A DNA stretch of 64,000 bases from Planctomycetota bacterium (GTDB lineage Bacteria; Planctomycetota; PLA2; JAEUHO01): assembly GCA_020631815.1 (NCBI GenBank), contig JACKGW010000014.1, forward strand, positions 1-64,000, given 5' to 3'. The notes beneath the pieces were generated by a model. It worked only from the letters and a program-made list of their open reading frames with translations, did no database searches and was not told where the DNA came from. Numbering within the stretch: the first letter of the stretch is position 1; the number at the start of each line of letters is the position of its first letter. Shown here one piece after another: positions 43,812 to 55,200 of this stretch. Made by a program: the position numbers and the translations under genes.

Positions 43812-46031
43812 GTGAGCCGAAGCCTGCCCGCGCGCTTTGCGATCACTGCCCTGGCCTTGCTGGGCGCGGCGGCCTGTGGAGGCGGAGGCTCTTCGGGGTC
43901 GTCCCCCAAGCAGGCACGTCCCACCTCGGCCAAGCTCGTGCCCGTCGCCGACTGCGAGGCGCTGGACGCGTACTTGGTCGACGCGGGCGTCGAGCGCTTC
44001 GTGCGTCAGTGGGAGATGGGTAGCTACGGCGTGCCGCTGCCGACGGTTGCGCCGGGCGCACTGCCTCCGGACGTGGCGACCGCCGGAGAGGCGCTGGACG
44101 ACGGTGTCGCACCGCCGCCTCGCGACGTCACCTCGACCAACGTGCAAGAGGCGGGCGTCGACGAGCCCGATCTCGTCAAGACCGATGGGTCCACGTTGTT
44201 CGTCGTGCGCGACAATGTCCTGCACGTCGTGAAGGCGTGGCCGGCCGACGAGACCCAGCGCCTCGCGCGGGTCGAGCTCACGGGCTCGGGCGGTGAGCTG
44301 TTCCTCGTGGGCTCGCGGCTGGTGGTCTTGACGTCGATCTACGAGGGCGGCTGGGGGCCCTCCGAGCCGGGCCTCCCCGTGCCCACGATGGAAGACGGCA
44401 GTGCGACCTTCGCACCGCCCGAGCTCCCCGGTGACACCGCGTGGAGCGAGCCCTTCCAAGCGACGCACGTGACCGTGTTCGACGTGAGCGAGCCCTCCGC
44501 GCCGTCGGTGGAGCGGGCCTTCGACATCGAGGGCTACCGGATCGGTGCACGCTTGGTGGACGGCATCGTCTACCTCGTGTCCATGCACGAGCCCGGCTAC
44601 GGGGACCAGCAGCTGTTCGACGAGCTCGCGGCGCTGAACCTGCCGCAGGCGTGGAACCTCGGCGAGCGGCAGCGGGCGACGGCCGTGGAAGACGTACGCC
44701 GCCTCGTGCGCCCCGTGATTGCCTCGTACGTGGCCCGCGCCGGCCGCGCGCGCTTCCTGCCCGACCTCCGCGACGAAGCGGGCACGCACACCGACGTGCT
44801 GGACTGCGCAGAGGTCTATCGCCCCGAGCGTGCGGCGGACCTCTCGCTCGTGACGCTCTTGGCGTTCGACCCTGCGAGTGACGCCGCGCCGACAGGCGAG
44901 GGTGTCATCGCCAGCGGCTGGCACGTGTACGCCTCGCGCACCTCCCTCTACCTCGCGCAGGACTCGCGCTGGTGGTGGTGGTCGGACGACGAGCTGCGCT
45001 ATGCCGAGACCCATGTGCACCAGTTCGACCTGGGCGCAGGCCATCCCACGTACGCCGCCTCGGGCAAGGTCCCCGGCTGGGTGCTCAGCTCGTTCTCCAT
45101 GTCCGACCACGACGGCCACCTGCGCGTGGCCACGACGGATGCCACGTGGAACGCGTGGAGCTGGGGCGTCCTGCCCGGTGGCGAAGGCGTCGTCGCCGCA
45201 CCCGCGGAGACGTTGGTGCCGCTGCAGACGGCCGAGGTGCCGCCGCCGGATGCCAACAACGTCTTCGTGCTCGATCGCGTGGATACCGATCTCGTGATCG
45301 TCGGGGCGCTGCGCGGCCTGGCGCCCGGCGAGCAGATCCGCGCCGTGCGGTTCCTGGGCGACACTGGCTACGTGGTCACGTTCCTGCAGACCGATCCGCT
45401 GTTCACGATCGACATCTCCGTGCCCACGGCCCCGACCGTGCTTGGCGAGCTGCACATCACCGGCTTCTCGACGTACCTGCACCCGCTGGCACCCGACCAC
45501 CTGATCGGCGTGGGCCGCGAGGCGACCGACACGGGCAGGGTGTTGGGGCTGCAGCTGCAGCTCTTTGACGTGGCCAACCTGGCCTCGCCGATCCGCACGC
45601 ACCAAGAGCTGGTGGGCACGGGCGGCTCGTGGTCATGGAGCGAAGCCGAGCACGATCCACGGGCCTTCACGTTCCGTGACAGCGACGGCGTCTTGGCGCT
45701 GCCCGTGACGCTCGAGGAAGCCGGTGAGCTCCGCGAGGACTACCGCCACTTCTCAGGTCTGATCGTGTACCGCGTCACGCCGCTGGGTGGCTTCGAAGAG
45801 CTGGGGCGCGTGTCGCACGCGGCCATGGCGCATGACACGTGGTGCGAGCCCGGTGGGGCGGGTGATCCGGGCCTCGGTCTGCCGTGCGACGACGGCTTCG
45901 CCGCCTGGTTCGCCTCCATGCGCCGCTCGGTCTTCTTCGACGACGTGCTCTACGCGATCTCCGACGTGGGTCTCACCGTGTCCACGCTCGGCGCGCTGGA
46001 CCAGCCGCTGGTGACGCTCCCGCTGGACTGA
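43812..46031 (+). CDS. Secreted beta-propeller lipoprotein (Beta_propel family)
   Basis: A 739-residue lipoprotein with lipobox GAAAC followed by GGGGSSGSS. The start of the domain, TSTNVQEAGVDEPDLVKTDG, is the hallmark of the secreted beta-propeller family PF09826. Later blades show repeating VFDVSEP / IDISVP / LFDVANL strands, each with an outer DVS-type turn. It probably binds a partner or substrate outside the cell; no catalytic residues can be named. The GTG at 43812 has GGAGG at 43801-43805. The stop is 8 nt from that of the convergent kinase gene. Confidence 0.85.
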   Translation: MSRSLPARFAITALALLGAAACGGGGSSGSSPKQARPTSAKLVPVADCEALDAYLVDAGVERFVRQWEMGSYGVPLPTVAPGALPPDVATAGEALDDGVAPPPRDVTSTNVQEAGVDEPDLVKTDGSTLFVVRDNVLHVVKAWPADETQRLARVELTGSGGELFLVGSRLVVLTSIYEGGWGPSEPGLPVPTMEDGSATFAPPELPGDTAWSEPFQATHVTVFDVSEPSAPSVERAFDIEGYRIGARLVDGIVYLVSMHEPGYGDQQLFDELAALNLPQAWNLGERQRATAVEDVRRLVRPVIASYVARAGRARFLPDLRDEAGTHTDVLDCAEVYRPERAADLSLVTLLAFDPASDAAPTGEGVIASGWHVYASRTSLYLAQDSRWWWWSDDELRYAETHVHQFDLGAGHPTYAASGKVPGWVLSSFSMSDHDGHLRVATTDATWNAWSWGVLPGGEGVVAAPAETLVPLQTAEVPPPDANNVFVLDRVDTDLVIVGALRGLAPGEQIRAVRFLGDTGYVVTFLQTDPLFTIDISVPTAPTVLGELHITGFSTYLHPLAPDHLIGVGREATDTGRVLGLQLQLFDVANLASPIRTHQELVGTGGSWSWSEAEHDPRAFTFRDSDGVLALPVTLEEAGELREDYRHFSGLIVYRVTPLGGFEELGRVSHAAMAHDTWCEPGGAGDPGLGLPCDDGFAAWFASMRRSVFFDDVLYAISDVGLTVSTLGALDQPLVTLPLD

Positions 46032-46039
46032 GCGAACGC

Positions 46040-49000
46040 CTACTCCCCGCGCTGGATGGCGCGAAGGGCCTCGAACCGCGGCGAGGCGTGGAGGCTGGCG
46101 AATGCCGGCTCGTTGGCGAGGTCACGGGCCCCGACGAGCACGAACCACCCCTGTCGCGCCGCAAGCTCGAGCGCGTCCAGCGCCTCGTCGGGGTGGCCGG
46201 ACAGGGCCAGAGCACGGGCCCGCGCATGGGCAAGGCGCGACCAATCTGGCCGGAGCCGGGCGGCGTCGTCCAGGAACCCCAAAGCCGTCTCGAAGCGGCC
46301 CTCGGCCAGGGCCGCCTCGGCAGCAGCCAAGGCCGCGTGGGAATCGGCGTGCGGATCCAGGCGCACGTCGCCTCCCGCCGCGCGCTGGATGCCGGTCGGC
46401 ATGTCGACGAACCCGCGAGCGCGCACCTCGCGGGCCTGTGCCGCGGCATCCATCTGCCAAGTACGGATGGTCCCGTCTTGGCCAACCGTGACGAACTGCG
46501 GGGCCGCGCCGTCGAATCGCACCGTCTGGAGATTCTCGTCCCGGGGTAGCGTCGCGATGAGGGGCATCTGTGGGGCTTGGCGTGCGTCGATGAGGTAGAT
46601 GCTGGTCGACAGGAACGACATCCAGCTGCCGTCGAAGCTGGCATCGATCGTGTTGCCGCGCATGGACAGTCCGGCTGCCATGGCCAGCTGGCGACCGGTC
46701 GTGGGGTCCCACACGCGCACGCTCGTGTCGCGCGCCGTCGTTGCCACGCGGCCGTCGGGCAGCCAGATGGCATGGAGCGTGAAGCCCACATGGCCTCGCA
46801 GCTCTTGCTCGAGCGCGCCGGAGGTCGCGCTGTAGATGGCGACGAGAGCCAAGGGGCCATGCGTGACCATGACGTGTTGGCCGTCGGGTGACCACACGGG
46901 CCGGCCAACGGGTCGTCCCTGCGTGGCCAGCGCACAGACGCGTTCCCCCGTGGACGTGTCGATCACCTGCGGCGGCTTGGTCAGGAAGACGACGCGCGTC
47001 CCGTCGGAGGAGAGGGCGGCACCGATCTCGGCTGGCACTCCGGTCGCCACGGCAGGCAGGGGCCCCGCGAGGCGGGATCCATCCCGCGCGTTGAGCTCCA
47101 GCACCTGTGCGCCCTCCAGCGCGAGCACGAAGCGCTGGGTCGACGCCCGATACACCGCGTCCCGAACGGCCGTGCCCGGCGGCACGGAAGCGGTCCATGC
47201 GGTCGCGCCGGTCGCGGCGTCGACCCACGCCAGGGAGTCGCCCTCCTCCTTGCTTCCGCTTCGCACCACGAGAGCCCGGGCGGCATCCGACGTCCGGAGC
47301 AGCTCGCGCCACCCTGCGCGGCGCATGGCCACCAAGCCGCGCATCTCACCGGGGAGCACAGCCCGCCAGAGACGGACCACGCGGTCGTCGTTGAGCGTCA
47401 CGATGAGACGCCCGTCGGCCGAGAACGAGGCGCCGTTCAGATTGTAGTGATGACCCCGAAGCGGGTAGGCCTCACGACCGTTCGCCAGATGAATGACGCG
47501 TGCGTCTTCGTTGCCCCCCGCCACGAGCTGCGTGTCGTCTGGGCTGAAGGCGAGCGGTCGGTCTCCTCGCTCCCAGGGAAGGGGCGCGCCGCGCTCGAAC
47601 TGCGTGGCGCCATCCGCGCGCGCGAACGGGACCAGCCGCTGCTGTGGGCGCCCCAGATCGTCGCTCGAGTCGACCACGCAGACGAAGAGGCGACCATCGG
47701 ACGCCAGAAGGCATGGCCCATCGCCCTCGGACGGCGCGCGCAACGACTGCAGCACGGCGCCGGTCTCGAACGCGAGCGAGCGAACGCCCTCGCCGGGTAG
47801 GCCGAGGATCAGCGCGTGCGCCTGCGGGTCCACGGCCACATAGGCGTGGGGGCCCTTGTGCACTTCGCGGCGCCCGCCGAGGGGGAGCGACCAGCGCACC
47901 GTGCGCTGCTCGGCGTCGATCCGGTGCACCGCACCTGCAGGATCCAGCACGACGACGTTCGGTGATCCTGCATGCGGCTGGGCGATGCGCGGCGTGAACC
48001 GCTGCGCCGTTGCGGCCGGCAACAGGGTCGCCCGCTCGCTCCCGTTCGCAGCGTCGTACAAGGCCGCGGCGCCCGAGGCGCGTACGGCAAGCAGCTCGTC
48101 GGAAGCCGTCCAGGCCAGGTCCACGACGGGCATCCCCCCGCTGGCGGCCGGCACCGTCGTCAGGGCGTCGCCAGAGCCGAGGTCCCACACGATCACCGTG
48201 CCGTCGGCGTAGCCCACCGCGGCGCGCCGATCCGCCGGGTCCAGCGCGAAGGCCGACACCGCGTCGTGGGCGGTATCGAGCCAATGGACGGCGCGGCCGG
48301 ACACCGTGTCCCACACCACCACCAGGCCCGTGCTGTCGGCCGTCACCAAGCGATCGTGGCCCGCGAAGCCCCCGTGGGTGACGTAGCCCTCGTGGCCGAC
48401 GAGGTGGTCGCGGAGACGGTGGTCACGCAGCGCGCCGTACAGGGCGTTGGTGCTCTCCTCTCCCGGTACCAGCTCGGCGGCCCGCAGCGCCAGCTCGAGG
48501 GCCTGGGCCGGGTTGCGCTCCTGCGCGAGCTCGGCCATGGCGGCCAAGCGCAGGCCTTCGGCTCGCGTTCGCTCGGCCTCCGCGACGTCGCGCTCCATCC
48601 CGATGCGCACGGCCGCCGTCCTTTGCTGCCACACGAACGCGGAGATCCCTCCCGCAACCACGAGGACGCCCGAGAGGATTCCGGCCGCGGCCGCCTTGTT
48701 GCGCCGCACCCACTTGCGCAGCTCGATCCAGACACCGGTCTTGTGGCTGCGGACGACGCGCCCGTCCACGTACGCCTGGATCTCCCCGGCGAGCTCCTGC
48801 GCCGACGCGAATCGTTGATCGGGGTCGTGGGCCATCGCCCGTTCGATGACCGATACCAGCTCCGGTGGTGTGCCCGGTGCGAGCTCGACAAGCGGCGTAG
48901 GGCGTCCCGTCCGATAGCGCGTCAGTACGGAGCCTACGGCGCGCCCCTCGGGCCCGTCGCAGTAGGGCGCTTGGCCGGCGAACAGCTCGTAGAGCATGGC

Positions 49001-49969
49001 GCCGAGCGACCACAAGTCCGATCGCTCGTCGAGGTGCTCCAGGTCGCCACGGGCTTGCTCGGGCGGCATGTACCCGAGCGTTCCGACCACGTCGCCGTCC
49101 AGCGTCAGCGCGACTTCGTGGTGGAGGCGGGCCAGCTCGGCCTGATCCGTGAGTACCACGCTGCGCGGCGCGCCTCGAGGGGCTCCCTTGTCCGGTTCCG
49201 GCTCGCGGGAGGCCGGCGCATCGCCCCTCACCTTGGCCAAGCCCCAGTCCATCACGAACACCTCGCCGTACGTACCGACCATCACGTTGGCGGGCTTCAG
49301 GTCGCGATGGATGACGCCCTTGCCGTGCGCGTACGCCAGGGTCTCGCAGATCTTGAGAAAGGTGTGCAGCGCCCGTCCGAGAGTCCAGCCGCTTCGGCCT
49401 TCTCGCACGAGGTCGAAGACCTCGGCGAGCGTGCGCCCGCGCACGCGCTTCATCGTGAAGTAGACGTGCCCTTCGTCGTCTACCCCCAGCTCGTGGACGG
49501 GGACGACGCCCGAGTGGTCCAGCTGCGCCGTGACCTGGGCCTCCTCCATGAGTCGTCGGACGAGCATCGGTAGGCGCTCGACAGGCGTGGCCGTGGTGGG
49601 CGTCGCCTGCGTGCCGGGGACGGTGTCGCTCACGACCTTCTTCACGGCGAGGTCGCGCCGGAGGATCTCGTCGCGCGCGGCGAACACCACGCCCATGCCG
49701 CCGCGGGCGATCTCCCCCTGGATCGTGTGCCGCGCGTGCTCCGGATCCGTCAGCGTGTCCAGGCCTACGACGGACCGAGACGCCTGCTCGAGGGTCGATC
49801 CCGTCGAGGCCTCGGGCGGGGCGCGCAGGGACGCGGCCAGGTGAGCGTGGATGGCTGCAAGGGCCAGGGCCTGCTCGGGCAGCTGCGCCTGGTAGGTCGC
49901 CACCGCCGCCAGCTGGCCAGCATCGCGGTCCATGCGCATCTGCTCGGCGATTTCGGGCAAGGACGGCAC
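46040..49969 (-). CDS. Transmembrane Ser/Thr protein kinase with WD40 propeller
   Basis: A 1309-residue receptor kinase. A helical N-terminus (1-80) precedes the kinase domain (about 83-375): glycine loop GEIARGGMG, Lys110 (AVKK), Asp223 in HRDLKPAN, D241-W-G in place of DFG, and GTLGYMPPEQARG. A transmembrane helix lies at about 430-452. The outer part begins with a helical ALxLALRAAELVPG linker, then about fourteen WD40-type repeats (520-1220) and a TPR-like tail. The kinase should phosphorylate cytoplasmic targets in response to propeller binding. The start is GTG at 49969; ATGs at residues 11 and 13 are alternatives. It is divergent from the four-module secreted protein gene. Confidence 0.93.
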   Translation of the reverse strand: MPSLPEIAEQMRMDRDAGQLAAVATYQAQLPEQALALAAIHAHLAASLRAPPEASTGSTLEQASRSVVGLDTLTDPEHARHTIQGEIARGGMGVVFAARDEILRRDLAVKKVVSDTVPGTQATPTTATPVERLPMLVRRLMEEAQVTAQLDHSGVVPVHELGVDDEGHVYFTMKRVRGRTLAEVFDLVREGRSGWTLGRALHTFLKICETLAYAHGKGVIHRDLKPANVMVGTYGEVFVMDWGLAKVRGDAPASREPEPDKGAPRGAPRSVVLTDQAELARLHHEVALTLDGDVVGTLGYMPPEQARGDLEHLDERSDLWSLGAMLYELFAGQAPYCDGPEGRAVGSVLTRYRTGRPTPLVELAPGTPPELVSVIERAMAHDPDQRFASAQELAGEIQAYVDGRVVRSHKTGVWIELRKWVRRNKAAAAGILSGVLVVAGGISAFVWQQRTAAVRIGMERDVAEAERTRAEGLRLAAMAELAQERNPAQALELALRAAELVPGEESTNALYGALRDHRLRDHLVGHEGYVTHGGFAGHDRLVTADSTGLVVVWDTVSGRAVHWLDTAHDAVSAFALDPADRRAAVGYADGTVIVWDLGSGDALTTVPAASGGMPVVDLAWTASDELLAVRASGAAALYDAANGSERATLLPAATAQRFTPRIAQPHAGSPNVVVLDPAGAVHRIDAEQRTVRWSLPLGGRREVHKGPHAYVAVDPQAHALILGLPGEGVRSLAFETGAVLQSLRAPSEGDGPCLLASDGRLFVCVVDSSDDLGRPQQRLVPFARADGATQFERGAPLPWERGDRPLAFSPDDTQLVAGGNEDARVIHLANGREAYPLRGHHYNLNGASFSADGRLIVTLNDDRVVRLWRAVLPGEMRGLVAMRRAGWRELLRTSDAARALVVRSGSKEEGDSLAWVDAATGATAWTASVPPGTAVRDAVYRASTQRFVLALEGAQVLELNARDGSRLAGPLPAVATGVPAEIGAALSSDGTRVVFLTKPPQVIDTSTGERVCALATQGRPVGRPVWSPDGQHVMVTHGPLALVAIYSATSGALEQELRGHVGFTLHAIWLPDGRVATTARDTSVRVWDPTTGRQLAMAAGLSMRGNTIDASFDGSWMSFLSTSIYLIDARQAPQMPLIATLPRDENLQTVRFDGAAPQFVTVGQDGTIRTWQMDAAAQAREVRARGFVDMPTGIQRAAGGDVRLDPHADSHAALAAAEAALAEGRFETALGFLDDAARLRPDWSRLAHARARALALSGHPDEALDALELAARQGWFVLVGARDLANEPAFASLHASPRFEALRAIQRGE

Positions 49970-50129
49970 GCGGTGGTTCCCAGCTGGTCCGGCGAGCGTA
50001 CGGCAACTCGGGACGCCGCGACGTCGATCCCGTCGGCAGGCCTTCGGACGGGTCCGTCCGACGTGCCTCGCCAGCCGCGGGAGAGGGGCGCCAGGGTGCG
50101 CTCCGCCGCCGACGTACCATCACGGCGCC

Positions 50130-52211
50130 ATGGGGGGCCTTAGCTCGATCCGCGCACTCCTGCTCGTGCTCGTGACCGCGAGCGCGTGGGGGATGTTGCC
50201 TGGGGCGTCAGCGACGGAGTTGGAAGTGGCTCGGTGTCCCGAGCTGGGGCTGACGCTGCTGCGGCCCGGCTGGCGCTGGACGCTCCTGGGCCGCGACGAG
50301 GCCTCGCAGCTTCTACCCAACGCCGTGCTCGGCGCCGTCGGTCCCGGGGGGCAGACGGTGTTGGTGCTCGCGGATGCCGAGCCCGGGATCGACCTCGACG
50401 CTTTCGCCCGCGTGCAGCTGACCTCGGTGCCCGGGTCGGCGCCTGCCGCCGAGGCTCTTGCCCACATCACCTACGCGGGACGTCCGGCCGTTCGGTTGCG
50501 CGTGTCGTATCCGCAGGGTGCCGTCTGGATCGACGAGGAGGACCTCTACTTCACCCACGCCGGTCAGCTGATCCACATCCAGGCCAAGGTGCCGCGCGCG
50601 CCGCGACCTGGGTGGGCGCCCAGCAGCGGGCCGGGGCTGCGCACCGATTTCGACACCGCACTGGCAGCCTTCCACGCGGCGCTGTCCCTCGAGGAGGTCA
50701 CGCAGCCCGCGCTGCTGCCCCCCAGTCCCACGCGTGACCGCCGCGGCGTTGGCTGGCGCGTGCACGACGGCGTGTTCGAGCATGCCTTGGCAGGGGTTGA
50801 GCTGCCCATCGACCCGGCATGGAGCATCCTCCCTGCGGCGGCGGCACTTCGGGTCGACGAGGATGCCGAGCTCGTGCTTCTGCATCGCGAGACGGGCGCC
50901 GTGCTGGTCTGGCTGTACGACATGGATGTGGGCGTGGCGGAGGACGTCCACCGCGATGTGGTCCTGCGGATGCTGCTGCAGGCCAATCCCGGGAGCGTCG
51001 TAGGGGAGCCACGGAGCACGCAGCTGCTCGGAAACCCACTCACCTTCGCGACATGCGCCTTGGGGGATCCCTGGCCGCGGGAGATCGGTTGTGCGGTGCG
51101 ACGCCTCGGACCCGAAGTGATGGTGGTTCGTGTGCTTGCACCCCAGCGTGGGCTCGCCGCGGCCTGGGAGGCCGTGGCCCACCTGCTGGCCGCCGCGCGG
51201 CCGCTGGACGCCGCCGCGCGTGAGCAGCTGGCCACGGAGATGGCCGCGCTGCCGGACCCGGACGATCGCATCGATGCGACCGCCTGCGTGCGCGGCGGCG
51301 TGTGGACGGACTTCCGACCCGGCCTTCGCTGGACGAAGCCCTCGGCGACATGGCGCATTCGCACCGTGTCCGCCGTGGACTCGCTGCTCCTCGTGCGCGA
51401 CCTCGCCACCGGCGTCGTGGCGCGATTGCAGTCGATCCCCGCTCCGCCGCGCGGGCCGCTAGGCAGCTTCACGCCGTCGCCCGCAGACTGGCATCAGACG
51501 GTGCTTGCACGTGCGGGTATCCAGGGCAGACCGGTGCGTTCGATGATGCCGATGGCCTTCGCTGGTCGGGAGGCACTGTTCACCAGCTGGGTGCTCGAGT
51601 TCGCGCCAGGGGGCGAGCTGGTGGTTGCGCTGGGCACGCTCCCGTGGAAGGACGGCTGCCTTGTCTGCCACATCGTGGGCCCGGTGGCGGGCAACGCGGA
51701 AGCCGACGACGCCATGGGCGCTGCCGTCGCGGCGTTTTCGGCCCTCGGCGAGGGCGAGGACCGGCAGGTAGTCAGCGCCCGGCGCTTGGCCGATCGGCGG
51801 CTGGGTCTGTCGCTCACGCTCCCCGGCGAGGGCTGGATCGTGCGTGACGAAACGCCGCCCGGGCTTGCGCCCCGCGGCGGCTTGCTGCATGCCCTTGGCC
51901 CGCAACAAGACGCGACCGTTGCCGTGCTCTTCGCCGAGGGGAGCGAGGCTGTGGCCCGCGACGCCGTGATCGCCGAGATCCGTCGCAACCTCGGCTCGCT
52001 CTTCCTGAGTGCCCAGGAGCTCCCGCCGCACCCCGGTCGCCTGCTCGGGCTCGAGGCCACGTGTCACGCGTGGCGCGTGGGCGAGGCGCGCGCCGACTTG
52101 TGGGTGGCAAGCGCTGGGGAGGTGATCTACGCCCTGTGCGTCGCCACACGACCGGATGGGTCGGGTCTGACGATCGAAGACCTCGCACCGGCCCTGCAGT
52201 GGGTGCGGTAG
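50130..52211 (+). CDS. Secreted protein of four tandem repeated modules
   Basis: A 693-residue exported protein with a signal peptide (ALLLVLVTASAWGML, cleavage near ASA). It is built of four diverged modules of about 140 residues, starting near residues 29, 213, 388 and 550. Each begins with a xLxLxxPxxW strand (ELGLTLLRPGWRW, GVELPIDPAWS, WTDFRPGLRWTKP, LGLSLTLPGEGW). They then run as beta strands with a Thr-Cys or Ala-Trp core. The fold resembles PsbP/DUF1795-type domains, but I cannot confirm it. The TIR-WD40 gene starts 8 nt after its stop, so the two are translated from one transcript. Confidence 0.75.
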   Translation: MGGLSSIRALLLVLVTASAWGMLPGASATELEVARCPELGLTLLRPGWRWTLLGRDEASQLLPNAVLGAVGPGGQTVLVLADAEPGIDLDAFARVQLTSVPGSAPAAEALAHITYAGRPAVRLRVSYPQGAVWIDEEDLYFTHAGQLIHIQAKVPRAPRPGWAPSSGPGLRTDFDTALAAFHAALSLEEVTQPALLPPSPTRDRRGVGWRVHDGVFEHALAGVELPIDPAWSILPAAAALRVDEDAELVLLHRETGAVLVWLYDMDVGVAEDVHRDVVLRMLLQANPGSVVGEPRSTQLLGNPLTFATCALGDPWPREIGCAVRRLGPEVMVVRVLAPQRGLAAAWEAVAHLLAAARPLDAAAREQLATEMAALPDPDDRIDATACVRGGVWTDFRPGLRWTKPSATWRIRTVSAVDSLLLVRDLATGVVARLQSIPAPPRGPLGSFTPSPADWHQTVLARAGIQGRPVRSMMPMAFAGREALFTSWVLEFAPGGELVVALGTLPWKDGCLVCHIVGPVAGNAEADDAMGAAVAAFSALGEGEDRQVVSARRLADRRLGLSLTLPGEGWIVRDETPPGLAPRGGLLHALGPQQDATVAVLFAEGSEAVARDAVIAEIRRNLGSLFLSAQELPPHPGRLLGLEATCHAWRVGEARADLWVASAGEVIYALCVATRPDGSGLTIEDLAPALQWVR

Positions 52212-52219
52212 GGGCGCGC

Positions 52220-55200
52220 GTGACATCCGAGACCAAACACGCTTCGAGCCCCAAGACGCCCTTCATCGCGTTCCTCAGCTATCGGCATGCGGACCCCGAC
52301 CGCGCGTGGGCCAGCTGGTTGGTACGGCGCATCGAGTCCTACCGGGTTCCGCGTCACCTCGGCTTGGGTCGCCGCCGCCTGGGCAAGGTGTTCCGGGACG
52401 ACGACGAGCTGGGAGCCTCGTCCGATCTGAGCGCGGCGATCGTCGACGCACTCGAGCGCAGCCAGCACCTCGTGGTGATCTGTTCCCCGCGCACACCCGA
52501 GTCCCGCTGGGTCGATCGCGAGATCCAGCAGTTCCACGACCTGGGCAAGGGCGAGCGCATCGTGGCGTTTCTCGGTGAGGGATCGCCGCGGGACAGCTTC
52601 CCGCAAGCGCTGCGCGACCTGCAGCGCGAACCGCTCGCTGCCGACGCCCGGGCCCGGGCCGGCCTCTCGGCCCGTCGCGCGCGGGAGAATGCGCTGCTGC
52701 GTGTCCTCGCCCGCCTGATCGGCTGCGAGTTCGACGATCTACGCCAGCGCGAGCAGCACCGCAGGCAACGATTCTGGCGCGCCGTGGCTCTCTCGGCCTC
52801 GGCCTTGGTCGTGGCCTTTGCCGCGCTCACGTGGATGGCGGTCCAGAGTCGCAACGTGGCGCGCCACGAGCGTGACCGCGCCCTGGCGCTGGGTCTCGCC
52901 CAGGCGGCCACGGCAGCGAGCGAGCACGATCCCCAGCTCGGCGTCCTGTTGGCGCGGCGCGCCGTGGCCCTGCATGCCGCCAGCGAGACGCGGTCGTGCT
53001 TGCGACAGGCGCTCGAGGTTCCGGGTGTGCATTGGAGGCTCCCCACATCGGGCAAGTACCTCGGCGTGGCGTGGTCGCCGCGGGGCGATCGCGCGCTCGT
53101 GCACGAGCTCGGCGGCCGCGTCCGGCTGCTGGATGGAGATGGCAACGTGCTGGCCGAGCGGGTCGGGGCTGGCGTCAGCGGGCCGCCGCAGTTCGCTCCG
53201 GACGGGTCCTTCGCGCTCATCTTCGGGCCCAAGGGCAGCTTGCTGCGGCTATCGCCCGACGGCGCCCTCGAGGCCACGGCCGAGCCCACCGTCGGGGACG
53301 AGCTGGACCAAGTCCGGATCGACGCGGGCGGTACCGCCGTCTGGGTGCGCGATGGCGAGATCGTGCGCCGTCTCGATACGCATCTCGTGGAGCAGCTGCG
53401 CATCGACGCGAGTGGCCACGCTCCACGTTCGTTTCTTCCGATGCCCGACGACGAGCACGTGCTCGTTCTCGCCAAGGACGGCAGCGTGCTCCGTCTGCCG
53501 GTCGAGGACGAGGCTCCCCTGCTGGCCGAGCTGCCGTCGTGGGGGGCGAGCACCATGGTCTGGGACGAGCCGGGACGCTCCTTCCTCGTGGCCGATCCCG
53601 GACTCTACGAGGCCCATCGTGTCGATCTCTCCACACGGCCTGGACGCGTGGAGGAGCTGCCCTCGGCCAGCCTCCCCTTGCCGCTTCACGGTCGACACGC
53701 GGTCGTGCGCGAGGGTGCGCTCGAAGTACGCGAGCGCGACGGCACCGTGCACGCAAGCCGCGCAGCAGGCCGGGCGCGACGCCTGGTGCTCGATGCGCAG
53801 GGGCGTGTGGCCGTGGCCTTGGCCGAAGGCGATGTCGTCACGCTCGACGCGGTGACGGGCTCTGGGGCCACGTGGAGTGGCGCCCGTGCGGCCAAGCCGC
53901 TTGAGATCGCCTCCGTTCGCGGGGGCACGCGCTTGCTCGTGGCCACGGCGCATGAAGGTCTGCTGTGTGTCGATCTGTCCCAAGCCGACCTGGGCGTACA
54001 CGTGGCCCCGGGTGCCACACTCTGGTCCCGCGGCGGGCAGTCGTTCTTGGCGTTGGCGGGCTCGGCGGTCGAGCGCATCGACACGGCGGGGCGCGTCCAG
54101 CAGCTGTACCGCACGCCAGGCCGCCTCATCCGCGCCGCCGCCGAGAGCTCCGACGGCCAGGGCCTTGCGGCGGGCTTGGCCGATGGCAGCTGTTGCGTCT
54201 GGCGCATGGACGGCCAGCTGCTTGCCGATGTCGAGCTGGGGATTGGTGGCATTACGCAGGTGTGCGCCCATCCCGGCGGCGGCTGGGTGGTTGCGGGGGC
54301 GGCGCCGGCCGCGCGCTTCCTTGCCGCCGACGGCACACCGGGCGCCACGCTGCTTGGGCACACAGGGGCGCTCACGCACGTCACGGTCGCGACCACGGGT
54401 ACGCGCGTACTTACGGGAACGGCAGGGGAGCAGGTGCGCCTATGGCAAGGCGACGGCACGCCGCTCACCCTGCTGCACCTCGGTGGTGACCCCATCCGCT
54501 ACGCCGGGTTCCTGAGGGGATCCGATGGCGTGGCGTTGGTGGGCCCCTCCCGCGCACGGCTGTTCGATGCGGACGGGAAGGTCAGCGCGTTCTTGGAGGC
54601 GGGCTCGGAGACCTTCGAAGGCGCGGTGCCGACGCCGGACGGCGGCCTGCTCGTGTACGGAACGCGTGTGCGGCTGCTGGAGCCCTCGGGAACCAGCCAC
54701 CTCTTGCCGACGCCGGCGGTCCAGGGTGCCCAGCTGGCGCCGGGGGGAGCGCGGGCGCTGCTCTGGAGCCCAGGCGCCTTCGCCGACGTGCTCGACATGG
54801 TCCATGGGCGCAGCACGTCGCTAGGGGGTCACGTCGGCCGCGTTACCGCGGCGGCGTTCCTCCCGGGTGGCGCCGGCCTCGCTACGGGTACCTCGCTGGG
54901 CGCCGTGCATCTGTGGACCGACGACGGGCTGCTGCGTGCGGTCCTCGACCTGGGCGAGACGTCGGTGCGCGAGCTGGTTCCGGATCCCACGGGTCGTCAC
55001 CTGCTGGTGCGCGATGATCGCGGCCTGATCCGGCACGTCTTGCTTGACGACGACGACGTCGCCGACCTGGCCGCTCGGCGCAGCTCCCGGGACTTCACGT
55101 GGCAGGAGCGCGTTGCCTATCGCGAGCTGCTCGGCGATCCGGGCCCCGATCCCACGCCCGCTCGCCTCGCCCAGGCCGTCGCAACGTTCGAGCATCTCCT

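Noticed and set aside
43608..45605. 665-codon minus-strand frame opposite the propeller lipoprotein
   Set aside because: Composition and lack of motifs mark it as a shadow frame; the plus strand has lipobox and family signature.
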